Below, piece after piece: positions 1-5,473 of a stretch of DNA of 5,473 nt. The stretch lies in the NCBI GenBank assembly GCA_014804385.1, contig JAAUZW010000012.1:62173-67645 (forward strand), in the 5' to 3' direction. This DNA comes from Lachnospiraceae bacterium. Its GTDB lineage: Bacteria; Bacillota; Clostridia; Lachnospirales; Lachnospiraceae. Below the pieces are notes generated by a model, which was not told the DNA's origin, did no database searches, and saw only the letters and a list, made by a program, of their open reading frames with translations. Positions within the stretch are counted from its first letter, which is position 1; every line of letters starts with the position of its first letter. A program made the translations under genes and the position numbers.

Positions 1-99
1 GTGGGCTATCCGAACCAGCTTCATTTTTCCAGAGCCTTTAAGAATGTATATGGCATCCCGCCAAGACAGTGGCGAAATGAGAACAAAAGAATCCTGTAA
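1..99 (+). CDS. AraC-family transcriptional regulator, C-terminal fragment (5' end outside window)
   Basis: Reading frame 1 is open from the first base to a TAA at 97-99 and encodes 32 residues. They match the end of an AraC/XylS DNA-binding domain (HTH_18): a GY-x-N-x-x-HFSRAFK stretch, which is the second helix-turn-helix recognition helix, followed by the conserved Y-G-I-P-P-x-Q-W-R close (the family usually has G-x-S-P-x-x-Y/W-R). The protein would bind DNA as a transcription regulator. Its N-terminal sensing domain is outside the window, so its ligand and targets cannot be named. It lies 69 bp upstream of the amidotransferase gene on the same strand, which could mean shared regulation, but the sequence does not prove it. 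The identification rests on a short but characteristic segment. Confidence 0.85.
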   Translation: MGYPNQLHFSRAFKNVYGIPPRQWRNENKRIL

Positions 100-106
100 T
101 ATCCAT

Positions 107-135
107 TTCATCTTTTTCCTTCTGCCGCATAAGAT
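107..135 (+). promoter_or_regulatory. Possible sigma-A-type promoter for the C26 amidotransferase gene
   Basis: TTCATC (107-112) and TAAGAT (130-135) are separated by 17 bases. They match the -35 and -10 consensus at 3 of 6 and 4 of 6 positions. A start point near 142 would leave a short leader carrying the ribosome binding site at 157-162. The match is weak, and read-through from the upstream AraC-family gene is an equally good explanation because no terminator hairpin is visible between the two genes. Confidence 0.2.
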
Positions 136-168
136 AAAGTAACGCATCCTCCCCACAAGGAGCCCGCC

Positions 169-819
169 ATGTCCACTCTTCCCACTGTCGCCATTCTGGG
201 CCGCACCCCTGATACCGAAAATTACGAAAACATCCTGCACAGACTGGGCATCCCTTATCACACCACTCTGGATCCCGAATCAACCGAGACCGCCACCCAT
301 CTGCTCCTGCCGGGCGGCGGTGACATCACCCCCGCCTTCTTCGGTCAAAGCAATCACGGCTCCCTCCGCATCGACACAGAACTGGATATTCTGCAGTTTC
401 AGGCGCTCTCCCTCTTTGCGGCCAAAAAAAAGCCCGTGCTCGGTATCTGCAAGGGCCTTCAGATCATCAATGTGTACTTCGGCGGCGACATCACGCAGCA
501 CATCGATACCGCAGACAGGCACAAATGGATCGGCAGGGATCAGATGCACTATGTTTATCATAGTGATGTAAGTCGTATGGATTTCTTTTATCAGCTCTAC
601 GGCAGCAGCACTCTGGTAAATTCCGCCCATCATCAAGCCATAAACCGTCCGGGGAAGGATCTGATTCCGGTCTGCCGCGCCGGAGACAATGTGGTCGAAG
701 GACTGATGCACACGACGCTGCCTATCCTGGCAGTCCAGTGGCATCCGGAACGTCTGCCGGAGAACGCGGGCGAATCGCTTTTCCACTATTTCTTATCCCC
801 TCCCGATTTCCCTAAATGA
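169..819 (+). CDS. Peptidase C26 / gamma-glutamyl-gamma-aminobutyrate hydrolase-like class I glutamine amidotransferase
   Basis: This 216-residue cytoplasmic protein has the class I amidotransferase layout. LLLPGGGD at residues 45-52 is the oxyanion-side glycine loop. GICKG at 92-96 is the nucleophile elbow with Cys94. VNSAHHQAI at 150-158 is a family block. WHPE at 191-194 supplies the catalytic His192 and Glu194. The set is characteristic of the C26 (PuuD-like) family, which hydrolyses gamma-glutamyl amide bonds such as gamma-glutamyl-GABA in putrescine breakdown. The real substrate here is unknown, since no other polyamine genes are nearby. At 216 residues it is shorter than PuuD-type enzymes (about 240-255), mainly in the N-terminal part. 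The elbow has Lys where most relatives have Arg (GICRG). The start is supported by AAGGAG at 157-162, six bases before the ATG. Its last 34 bases overlap the convergent hydrolase gene. Confidence 0.88.
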   Translation: MSTLPTVAILGRTPDTENYENILHRLGIPYHTTLDPESTETATHLLLPGGGDITPAFFGQSNHGSLRIDTELDILQFQALSLFAAKKKPVLGICKGLQIINVYFGGDITQHIDTADRHKWIGRDQMHYVYHSDVSRMDFFYQLYGSSTLVNSAHHQAINRPGKDLIPVCRAGDNVVEGLMHTTLPILAVQWHPERLPENAGESLFHYFLSPPDFPK

Positions 820-1967
820 TGCTCCAGCTGTGCCATACCCTGCTCAAACCGCTCCTTCTGCGCCTCCCGCTTCCCTTTTGCCTCGTCCTTCGCATGGAGA
901 GAAACTGTCTCAAAGAGCGCCCGCATGATTCGGAGAATCACATCTGCGGTCTCTTCGTCCACTTCACCGACAGCCTTTCCGATTTTCTGTATACTTTGAA
1001 ACCAATGCGCTGTAAAGTCGATGAGATTGTCGGTCTCCGACGCCTGCACCACCCGATACAGGGTGTCCACAAAAACGTGCATCTGCTCCTGATCCAAAGA
1101 CAAAATCCACTTATTCAGCGCCTGATCCACAAATCTTCTTCCCGCCCGAATCTGATCCACAATACAGAAACTGCCATCCTTTACCAGCCATGTATAAGGA
1201 TTGTGCTGAGCCAGACCCAGCGTCTTGCTCTCCACTACCTGATAAACGCCATCCGTGTATAAAAGCATGCCCACCAGCGAAGAACGCGGCACCGTCTTAC
1301 GGATGCGCGGCTCAATCTCCTGCCAGGCGCCCTGTCTTTTTACCTCCGGACGAAAACCCGGTCCGTCGTGATCATAAATCCGGGCAATCCTGTCTCTCAC
1401 TTCGGGAGCACAATGCATGGACGAATAGACAGCAAGATTCCCACCCTTGGAATGGCCTCCCACATAAAAACTGCCGCGAATCGTCTCCGCCGCCTGCTCC
1501 AGATAAGGCACGCTGCACATCTGTCCGGGCACCGGCTCCGAAAAGGCCAGATTCAGATCCTCCTTCCAGCCCACGATGTTCTCATCGGTTCCCCGGAAAA
1601 CCACATAGGTCAGCCCCTCTGAAAGCCCGCATACCACTGCCGAAAATTGGATTTCCTTCTCCAGCTCTATTTGGTTTACATAATTCCACAACCGCATGCC
1701 GCCGAAGCGTCTGCTGTTTAAAATCCCCAGAAAAAGCGCCGTATTATCCTTTCGATGCCGCTCATCCGCATAGAGATGATCGTAATCCGCATGGGCCGCG
1801 ATCTCCTGAATACTTACGGGAGTGCATTTCTCAAGAGGTCCCGGCACGATACCGTCAAGTTTCAGATAGGAAAACTGGCTGATCACCAGACTGTCCACAT
1901 CGTTGAAGGGTTGCTCCGTCAGACTGTAATGGCCGTATTCCTTCAGATAATCCAATATAGTTCCCAT
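786..1967 (-). CDS. Mbeg1-like (DUF2974) alpha/beta-hydrolase protein
   Basis: This 393-residue protein resembles the Mbeg1-like/DUF2974 family, lipase-like alpha/beta hydrolases common in Firmicutes and mostly of unknown substrate. Visible landmarks are FRGTD at residues 124-128 followed by GWKEDLN, the nucleophile elbow GHSKGGNLA with Ser173, DHDGPGF at 199-205, SSLVGMLL at 229-236, and QHNPYTW with His255, a candidate catalytic histidine. The C-terminal end, roughly 355-385, is rich in Lys, Glu, Arg and Gln and probably forms a helix or coiled coil. No signal peptide or membrane segment is evident. The start is the ATG at 1965-1967, because AGAGAGG lies six bases before it. The open frame continues upstream to 2087, but that would overlap the preceding gene by 82 bases with residues unlike the family. 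It lies 38 bp after the NA37 gene on the same strand, so co-transcription is likely. A hydrolytic function is inferred from the fold; the substrate is unknown. Confidence 0.85.
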   Translation of the reverse strand: MGTILDYLKEYGHYSLTEQPFNDVDSLVISQFSYLKLDGIVPGPLEKCTPVSIQEIAAHADYDHLYADERHRKDNTALFLGILNSRRFGGMRLWNYVNQIELEKEIQFSAVVCGLSEGLTYVVFRGTDENIVGWKEDLNLAFSEPVPGQMCSVPYLEQAAETIRGSFYVGGHSKGGNLAVYSSMHCAPEVRDRIARIYDHDGPGFRPEVKRQGAWQEIEPRIRKTVPRSSLVGMLLYTDGVYQVVESKTLGLAQHNPYTWLVKDGSFCIVDQIRAGRRFVDQALNKWILSLDQEQMHVFVDTLYRVVQASETDNLIDFTAHWFQSIQKIGKAVGEVDEETADVILRIMRALFETVSLHAKDEAKGKREAQKERFEQGMAQLEHHLGKSGGDKK

Positions 1968-1973
1968 TCCATA

Positions 1974-1980
1974 CCTCTCT
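1974..1980 (-). promoter_or_regulatory. Ribosome binding site deciding the start of the Mbeg1-like gene
   Basis: On the minus strand AGAGAGG is followed by six bases and then the ATG at 1965-1967. It lies in the 38-bp gap after the NA37 stop codon. The only other in-frame ATG upstream (2085-2087) is inside the NA37 coding region. Confidence 0.75.
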
Positions 1981-2005
1981 GCGCCTTCGAATTCCTTTAC
2001 CGAAA

Positions 2006-3031
2006 TCAGATTTTTGCCTCCAGATGCTCGATATTCTTGATCAGCACACTGACCGTCCCGTCCGGATTGGTGATAAATTCCACACACCTGGGATTCTTAT
2101 ACTGCTCCATGGGAATCTTGATTTCAATCCCCGTATCCGTGAAAAGGTGCTGGCTCTGGTATTTCCGCACTGTATTTTCACTCTGGGGCTCGATCCGTTC
2201 CCGCACCATATTATACTTTTCCATTTTATCCTGAAAAGCGGTCTTCAGCTCCGGCTGATCGTCAAAAATCTTTTCCGCGATCTCCTCCACTTCGAAGCCG
2301 CCGTTTTCCTCAATTTCCTCCTGGATAATGCTCTTGGCGCGCATCTGCCGCTCAAACCGCTCCACCTCCGCGAAGCCGTCCTTCTGCACGCTCTCCACGG
2401 CGCGGCCCACAATGGACAGCTTCGATTTGTGGGAGAGATGGGCGCTGCACTTTAAAAAGAGAAAAGAAAAGTAATCCGTCTTCTCCCCGTTCACCTCATA
2501 TTTTTTCTCCACCACCTGCAGGGACAGATCAGAGAGCCGGATCACCGCCGCTTCCGAAAGCCGCTGGCTCTCCGAAGGCAGGATGGACTTGTGGCGAATC
2601 AGCTCGTTGCTGTTTCCTTCTCCCCCGTCAAGCGGCATGGTCCTGTGGGTGTAGAGGGACTTGTAATTCATCTTTAAGAGTGCCAGATATTCCTCTTCTC
2701 CCTCCTTGAAACGCACCACCATAAGGTCTGCCGAGGGAATGTCGATGTTTGCATTCATGATCTCATACAGAAGCGATGCGATTTCCTGGCTTGCCGGGAC
2801 GAAATCCTCATCCTGATAATCGGACAAAAGCCTGCAGATTTCCGACTCCCGCTCATAAAAGCGGCACTCTCTGGCGTCATCCCCCATACAGATCCGCCCG
2901 ATATGCTCCCTCACAAACTCCGCCACCTCCGAGCCGTACTCCAGCTCTGTGTCCGAGAGCACGGGCATCCCGATGGTGGAATCCAAAATATGTACGATGA
3001 TGTGCTTTATCCTGATGTCTTCTTTATTCAT
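2006..3031 (-). CDS. Nucleoid-associated protein, NA37/YejK (NdpA) family
   Basis: This 341-residue protein resembles the 37-kDa nucleoid-associated protein family (PF04245; E. coli YejK is of similar length). Members associate with the bacterial nucleoid, and their biochemical role is poorly defined. Family-like features are an N-terminal IRIKHIIVHILD segment (residues 6-17), a central strand-rich block with the EYLALLKMNYK stretch (114-124), YFSFLFLKCSAHL (187-199), and KSKLSIVGRAVESV (202-215). A long charged helical part (about 220-290) follows, then a strand-rich end containing the NPDGTVSVLI segment (322-331). No membrane segment is seen, so it should be cytoplasmic. The start is well supported by AGAAAGGA at 3038-3045, six bases before the ATG. 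The long palindrome at 3057-3249 ends just upstream of this site, so it forms the 5' region or leader of the gene. The Mbeg1-like gene follows after 38 bp. The family assignment is by recognition of overall sequence flavour and length, without an alignment. Confidence 0.8.
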   Translation of the reverse strand: MNKEDIRIKHIIVHILDSTIGMPVLSDTELEYGSEVAEFVREHIGRICMGDDARECRFYERESEICRLLSDYQDEDFVPASQEIASLLYEIMNANIDIPSADLMVVRFKEGEEEYLALLKMNYKSLYTHRTMPLDGGEGNSNELIRHKSILPSESQRLSEAAVIRLSDLSLQVVEKKYEVNGEKTDYFSFLFLKCSAHLSHKSKLSIVGRAVESVQKDGFAEVERFERQMRAKSIIQEEIEENGGFEVEEIAEKIFDDQPELKTAFQDKMEKYNMVRERIEPQSENTVRKYQSQHLFTDTGIEIKIPMEQYKNPRCVEFITNPDGTVSVLIKNIEHLEAKI

Positions 3032-3056
3032 GTGAAGTCCTTTCTTACTTGTCGTT

Positions 3057-3249
3057 AGGCATTTGCGAAACTCATCTCAATTCTTTCATAATTGTGCAAA
3101 TAGCATAAGCAGACCCTTGTAAAACGTTGGTACTTGGCGAGGTACTTTCGAGCCTGGTACCATTACGTTTGAAAGGAGCGAAAGCGCGTCTGCGTTGGTT
3201 ATGCTATTTGCGCAATTCCAACAGTCATGAGGGAGTTTCGCAATTACCT
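3057..3249. repeat. Long nested palindrome (MITE-like or structured intergenic repeat)
   Basis: About 193 bp fold back on themselves through several ordered arm pairs. The ends match: 3063-3073 pairs perfectly with 3233-3243 (TTGCGAAACTC), and the match extends outward imperfectly to AGG/CCT at the tips. Next, 3090-3108 pairs with 3199-3217 at 18 of 19 positions, the exception being a G-U-compatible change. Then 3109-3114 pairs with 3188-3193 (GCAGAC), with a five-base bulge at 3194-3198. Near the centre, 3122-3127 pairs with 3165-3170 (AAACGT), followed by a GGTAC-type stem around 3129-3160. The element fills nearly the whole gap between the 127-aa gene (stop 8 bp away) and the NA37 gene. 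There is no T-run typical of a terminator and no credible coding frame. It could be a non-autonomous mobile repeat or an RNA structure in a shared transcript; copy number cannot be judged from this window. Confidence 0.8.
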
Positions 3250-3256
3250 CTGTTAA

Positions 3257-3640
3257 TTAGTATTTCTCAGGGTAGTCTGTCCCGGTCTCACTCTGCATTA
3301 AGTTTACATAATATTCCGGATTCTGTTCCATCAAGAGCATGGTATGAAAAGCCTCGAGAAGCATTTTATCCCCGTTGTTCTTCATTTCGCTCCGGTCCCT
3401 GTCCAGCTGTGCCTTAAAATGATCCATCTGCCAGACCATGATATCGATCAGACTGTAGCCCGCCACCTGATAGGCACAGAGAAAATCCTGATGTTCCAGA
3501 TAATATAAAAACTCGCCTGAAACGCCCTCCGAGGCTGTGAGCATTGCAAAAAAGCTCTCCAAAAAGCTCTCATCTTCACCGGCATAATAGCAAAGCGCCT
3601 TCGCCCAGGCGAAAGCTTTCGCCTTTTCCTCTTCACGCAT
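3257..3640 (-). CDS. Hypothetical protein, 127 aa, unrecognised family
   Basis: I do not recognise this protein. It has 127 residues, appears mostly alpha-helical and is rich in acidic and aromatic residues, with no signal peptide or transmembrane helix. A Lys/Glu/Ala-rich first helix (residues 1-20) is followed by acidic GEDESFLESFF (21-31), an aromatic FLYYLEHQDFLCAY stretch (44-57), GYSLIDIMVWQMDHFKAQLDRDR (61-83), and a helix with MLLEAFHTMLLMEQNPEYYVNLM (93-115). The pattern suggests a small cytoplasmic helical-bundle or partner protein. The ATG at 3638-3640 is chosen because GGAAGGAG lies seven bases upstream. The open frame continues to 3718, but those extra 26 residues are almost all Arg, Lys and Glu and come from the purine-rich leader. 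It is divergent from the symporter gene (96 bp between starts) and precedes the NA37 gene on the same strand, across the palindromic element. Good start signals and protein-like composition argue that it is real. Confidence 0.75.
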   Translation of the reverse strand: MREEEKAKAFAWAKALCYYAGEDESFLESFFAMLTASEGVSGEFLYYLEHQDFLCAYQVAGYSLIDIMVWQMDHFKAQLDRDRSEMKNNGDKMLLEAFHTMLLMEQNPEYYVNLMQSETGTDYPEKY

Positions 3641-3647
3641 GATCTCT

Positions 3648-3655
3648 CTCCTTCC
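3648..3655 (-). promoter_or_regulatory. Strong ribosome binding site deciding the start of the 127-aa gene
   Basis: On the minus strand GGAAGGAG is followed by seven bases and the ATG at 3638-3640. It lies inside a strongly purine-rich leader (about 3641-3700 on the minus strand), which explains the basic, low-complexity translation upstream of this start. Confidence 0.8.
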
Positions 3656-3736
3656 TCTTCTTCCGGTTTCCCTTGCTTGGTCTTTTTTTCTTGCTTTCCG
3701 CATAGGATATGCTAACAAACTCCGGGTGTATCTTCC

Positions 3737-5032
3737 ATGGCTCTTTTAGAACAGATCAACAATATTTTATGGGGACTCCCCATGATCGCCCTGCTCCTTG
3801 GCACTCACATTTACTTTACCTGCAAACTGCATTTTCCCCAAAAACATCTTCCTGAGGCGATCCGTCTCTCTCTTTTTTCTACGGAGACAGCCGGAAAAAA
3901 TCTTTCGCCTTTCTCAGCTCTTGCCACTACCCTGGCAGCAACCCTTGGTACCGGCAATATCATCGGTGTCTCCACTGCCGTGGCACTGGGCGGTCCCGGC
4001 GCTGTCTTCTGGTGCTGGATCACCGGGATTTTGGGAATGGCCACCGCCTACGGCGAGTGCTATCTGAGCGTCCTTTACCGCCGGCAGAAGGCAGACGGTG
4101 TCTATGTGGGCGGCCCCATGTATGTGTTAAAAAATGGTTTACATAATAACAAACTTGGCTGCCTGTACGCTCTGTGTACCCTGGCCGCCGCTTTCGGCGT
4201 AGGCTGTACCACTCAGGCCAACTCCGTCACCCGGGCAACGACCTTAAGCTTCGGTCTCTCTCCCCATCTGGTAGGGATCGTATTAGCTGTCCTGACCGGC
4301 GCTGTGATCCTGGGCGGTATCAAGAGCATCGGTAATCTCTGCGAACGCACTGTGCCCGCCATCACGTTTCTCTATCTTCTGGGGTGCTTTTTGCTGCTCG
4401 TCCTCTACCGCCACCAGCTCCTCACCGCCATCGTCTGGATCGTAAAAGACGCCTTTTCCTTCACAAGCTTTACCGGCGGTATAGCAGGTGCAGGCTTACA
4501 GAGGGCGCTTCGCTACGGCATCGCCAGAGGGCTCTTCAGCAATGAGGCCGGCATCGGCACCTCCGCCATCGCAGCCGCCTCCTCCCACACCGAGAATCCA
4601 CGGCTTCAGGCCTATGTGTCCATGACCGCCGTTTTCTGGGATACAGTAGTCATGTGTCTGGTGACAGGTCTGGTCATCGTCTGCAATATGCTCTACGATC
4701 CGGCCTCCGCCGCAGGTGTCGCCGAGACCGATCTGACCGCCGCTGCTTTCGCTCACCTTCCCTATGTAGGGAACGCCTTTTTAACCCTCTCTCTGTGTGC
4801 CTTCGCCGTCACTACTCTGATCGGATGGTCCTATTTCGGTGAGACCGCCACAGAGTATCTGGCAGGCAGCCGGGGGATCCCGCTCTATAAGCTTCTCTAT
4901 ATCCTGATGATCTATCTGGGCGCGATCATCCCCATGCGTCTGGTATGGGAGAGCACCGATCTGATCAATGCGCTTATGACACTGCCGAACCTGCTGGCTC
5001 TCTGGACACTGCGGCGGCAGATTCGATCATAA
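3737..5032 (+). CDS. Alanine/glycine:cation symporter family (AGCS) transporter
   Basis: This 431-residue integral membrane protein belongs to the AGCS (sodium:alanine symporter, PF01235) family, which imports alanine or glycine together with Na+ or H+. Family blocks are clear. The N-terminus has NNILWGLPMIALLLGTHIYFT (residues 8-28). LGTGNIIGVSTAVALGGPGAVFWCW (70-94) contains the signature GGPGA-x-FW-x-W. GVYVGGPMYV lies at 121-130. RGLFSNEAGIGTSAIAAASS spans 264-283. FWDTVVMC lies at 300-307 and WSYFGET at 364-370. About ten or more hydrophobic segments are spread along the chain. The length is slightly below the usual 440-480. The ATG fits the family N-terminus, but its ribosome binding site is poor (only GGGTG, about eight bases upstream); an in-frame TAA just upstream rules out a longer start. 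The exact substrate and ion cannot be read from the sequence. It is divergent from the 127-aa gene and convergent with the MATE gene. Confidence 0.95.
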   Translation: MALLEQINNILWGLPMIALLLGTHIYFTCKLHFPQKHLPEAIRLSLFSTETAGKNLSPFSALATTLAATLGTGNIIGVSTAVALGGPGAVFWCWITGILGMATAYGECYLSVLYRRQKADGVYVGGPMYVLKNGLHNNKLGCLYALCTLAAAFGVGCTTQANSVTRATTLSFGLSPHLVGIVLAVLTGAVILGGIKSIGNLCERTVPAITFLYLLGCFLLLVLYRHQLLTAIVWIVKDAFSFTSFTGGIAGAGLQRALRYGIARGLFSNEAGIGTSAIAAASSHTENPRLQAYVSMTAVFWDTVVMCLVTGLVIVCNMLYDPASAAGVAETDLTAAAFAHLPYVGNAFLTLSLCAFAVTTLIGWSYFGETATEYLAGSRGIPLYKLLYILMIYLGAIIPMRLVWESTDLINALMTLPNLLALWTLRRQIRS

Positions 5033-5051
5033 TCGCATCCCATATCAGCAC

Positions 5052-5079
5052 GGAGAATGCTTCTTTTCAAGCATTCTCC
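5052..5079. terminator. Perfect hairpin after the AGCS gene, possible terminator
   Basis: GGAGAATGCTT (5052-5062) and its exact complement (5069-5079) enclose a six-base loop, giving an 11-bp perfect stem 19 bases past the symporter stop codon. Position and stability suit transcription termination between two convergent genes. Neither strand has a T-run after the stem, so it is not a classical intrinsic terminator. It may instead be an RNA 3'-end stabiliser or part of the larger nested palindrome. Confidence 0.45.
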
Positions 5080-5080
5080 T

Positions 5081-5147
5081 GTGTGAGATTTAGTACTTCT
5101 TGGCGTCCCGTCCAATGGCGGGACGTCCTTAGAAGTACTTCTCACAC
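5081..5147. repeat. Long interrupted hairpin between convergent genes, containing the MATE stop codon
   Basis: Three stacked stems enclose an eight-base loop (5111-5118). GTGTGAGA (5081-5088) pairs with 5140-5147. AGTACTTCT (5092-5100) pairs with 5131-5139. CGTCCCG (5104-5110) pairs with 5119-5125, extended by GG/CC around a one-base bulge. The stop codon of the MATE gene (5129-5131) lies in the right arm, so the last codons of that gene form part of the structure. An outer pair, GCACGGAGAAT (5048-5058) with ATTCTCGTGC (5149-5158), brackets both hairpins with one extra base. It probably serves as a bidirectional end structure for the two transcripts, though a repeat element is also possible. 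Confidence 0.65.
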
Positions 5148-5473
5148 GATTCTCGTGCTCTGCAGTAAGCATAAAAACCCACACAGATCAATGCAGAGAG
5201 CAGAGATCCCAGCGGCGCCGCCCAACCCATGGGATACAGGTCATCCGGAAACCAGAGGCTTGCAAAGTAGGCTCCCGGAATGCGGACCAGCACTATCGCC
5301 GCGATATTATGTATGAAAGAGATGCCCGCTTTCTGGTCTCCGCAAAAATAGCCGCTGAAACAGAAGTGGACAGCCGCGAAGATCGTATCAAAGACATAGG
5401 AGCGCATATAAGCGCAGCCCGCCGCCAGCACCGCCGCATCTCTTGTAAACAATCCCACCAGCGTTTGAGGCAA
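5129..5473 (-). CDS. MATE-family efflux transporter, C-terminal part (5' end outside window)
   Basis: The frame is open from the right window edge to a TAA at 5129-5131, giving 114 residues of a membrane protein. The pattern fits the end of the MATE (multidrug and toxin extrusion, PF01554) family: LVGLFTRDAAVLAAGCAYMRSYV (residues 5-27), where relatives have the L-F-T-x-D-x-x-V-x-x-x-G-x-x-Y-L-R motif; then FCFSGYFCG (37-45), a helix with LVRIPGAYF (62-70) and GWAAPLGSLLSALICVGFYAY (83-103). These correspond to the last three or so of twelve transmembrane helices. MATE proteins export drugs or metabolites in exchange for Na+ or H+; the substrate is not readable here. The leftmost codon visible at the edge is TTG and is not the true start. 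The short tail after the last helix lies in the hairpin described at 5081-5147. It is convergent with the symporter gene, leaving 96 bp between the stop codons. Confidence 0.85.
   Translation of the reverse strand: MPQTLVGLFTRDAAVLAAGCAYMRSYVFDTIFAAVHFCFSGYFCGDQKAGISFIHNIAAIVLVRIPGAYFASLWFPDDLYPMGWAAPLGSLLSALICVGFYAYCRARESCEKYF

Noticed and set aside
280..786. A 168-codon minus-strand open frame opposite the amidotransferase gene
   Set aside because: It is fully antisense to a gene with clear catalytic motifs and resembles no family; it is a shadow frame.
1190..1882. A 230-codon plus-strand open frame opposite the Mbeg1-like gene
   Set aside because: It is rich in Pro, Arg, Ser and His, typical of an antisense shadow of a coding region, with no recognisable domain.
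1968..2087. A 40-residue N-terminal extension of the Mbeg1-like protein
   Set aside because: It would overlap the NA37 gene by 82 bases, and its residues look unlike the family. A well-spaced AGAGAGG supports the ATG at 1965-1967.
3127..3417. A 96-codon plus-strand open frame starting inside the palindrome
   Set aside because: It starts in the repeat, runs antisense through the end of the 127-aa gene, has no good ribosome binding site and no family resemblance. It is probably a spurious frame of the kind such repeats create.
3700..3712. Small palindrome GCATA-GGA-TATGC in the divergent region as an operator
   Set aside because: A 5-bp half-site is too short to stand out by chance, and no convincing -35/-10 pair for either divergent gene could be placed around it.
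3641..3718. A 26-residue basic N-terminal extension of the 127-aa protein
   Set aside because: The translation is almost only Arg, Lys and Glu, as expected from a purine-rich leader, and the strong ribosome binding site at 3648-3655 lies inside it.

Overview
The window most likely comes from a Firmicute of class Clostridia, probably a gut Lachnospiraceae-type organism. The reasons are strong AGGAG-type ribosome binding sites, roughly balanced base composition, and a gene set typical of that group: a short C26 glutamine amidotransferase, an NA37 nucleoid-associated protein, an Mbeg1/DUF2974 hydrolase, an AGCS symporter and a MATE pump. The taxonomic assignment is inferred from protein flavour only, because there is no rRNA or marker gene.

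Layout, left to right: (1) 1-99 (+) is the last 32 codons of an AraC-family regulator. (2) 169-819 (+) is a peptidase C26 / gamma-glutamyl-GABA hydrolase-like class I amidotransferase. (3) A minus-strand block, read right to left, holds a 127-aa protein of unknown function (3257-3640), an NA37 nucleoid-associated protein (2006-3031) and an Mbeg1-like alpha/beta hydrolase (786-1967). The hydrolase gene runs into the convergent amidotransferase gene, and their last 34 bases overlap. (4) 3737-5032 (+) is an alanine/glycine:cation symporter, divergent from the 127-aa gene. (5) 5129-5473 (-) is the C-terminal part of a MATE-family transporter that continues past the window edge.

Two stretches of non-coding DNA stand out. 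The 225 bp between the 127-aa gene and the NA37 gene is almost entirely one long imperfect palindrome (3057-3249) with several nested paired blocks. It looks like a MITE-like or structured intergenic repeat. The gap between the convergent symporter and MATE genes holds a nested set of hairpins (5048-5158), and the MATE stop codon lies inside it.

Apart from these, the window looks like ordinary chromosomal housekeeping and transport genes. I see no CRISPR array, transposase, tRNA, rRNA or recognisable defence system. The three minus-strand genes could form a transcription unit, but the palindrome between the first and second makes uninterrupted co-transcription uncertain. No pathway linking the genes can be read from the sequence.
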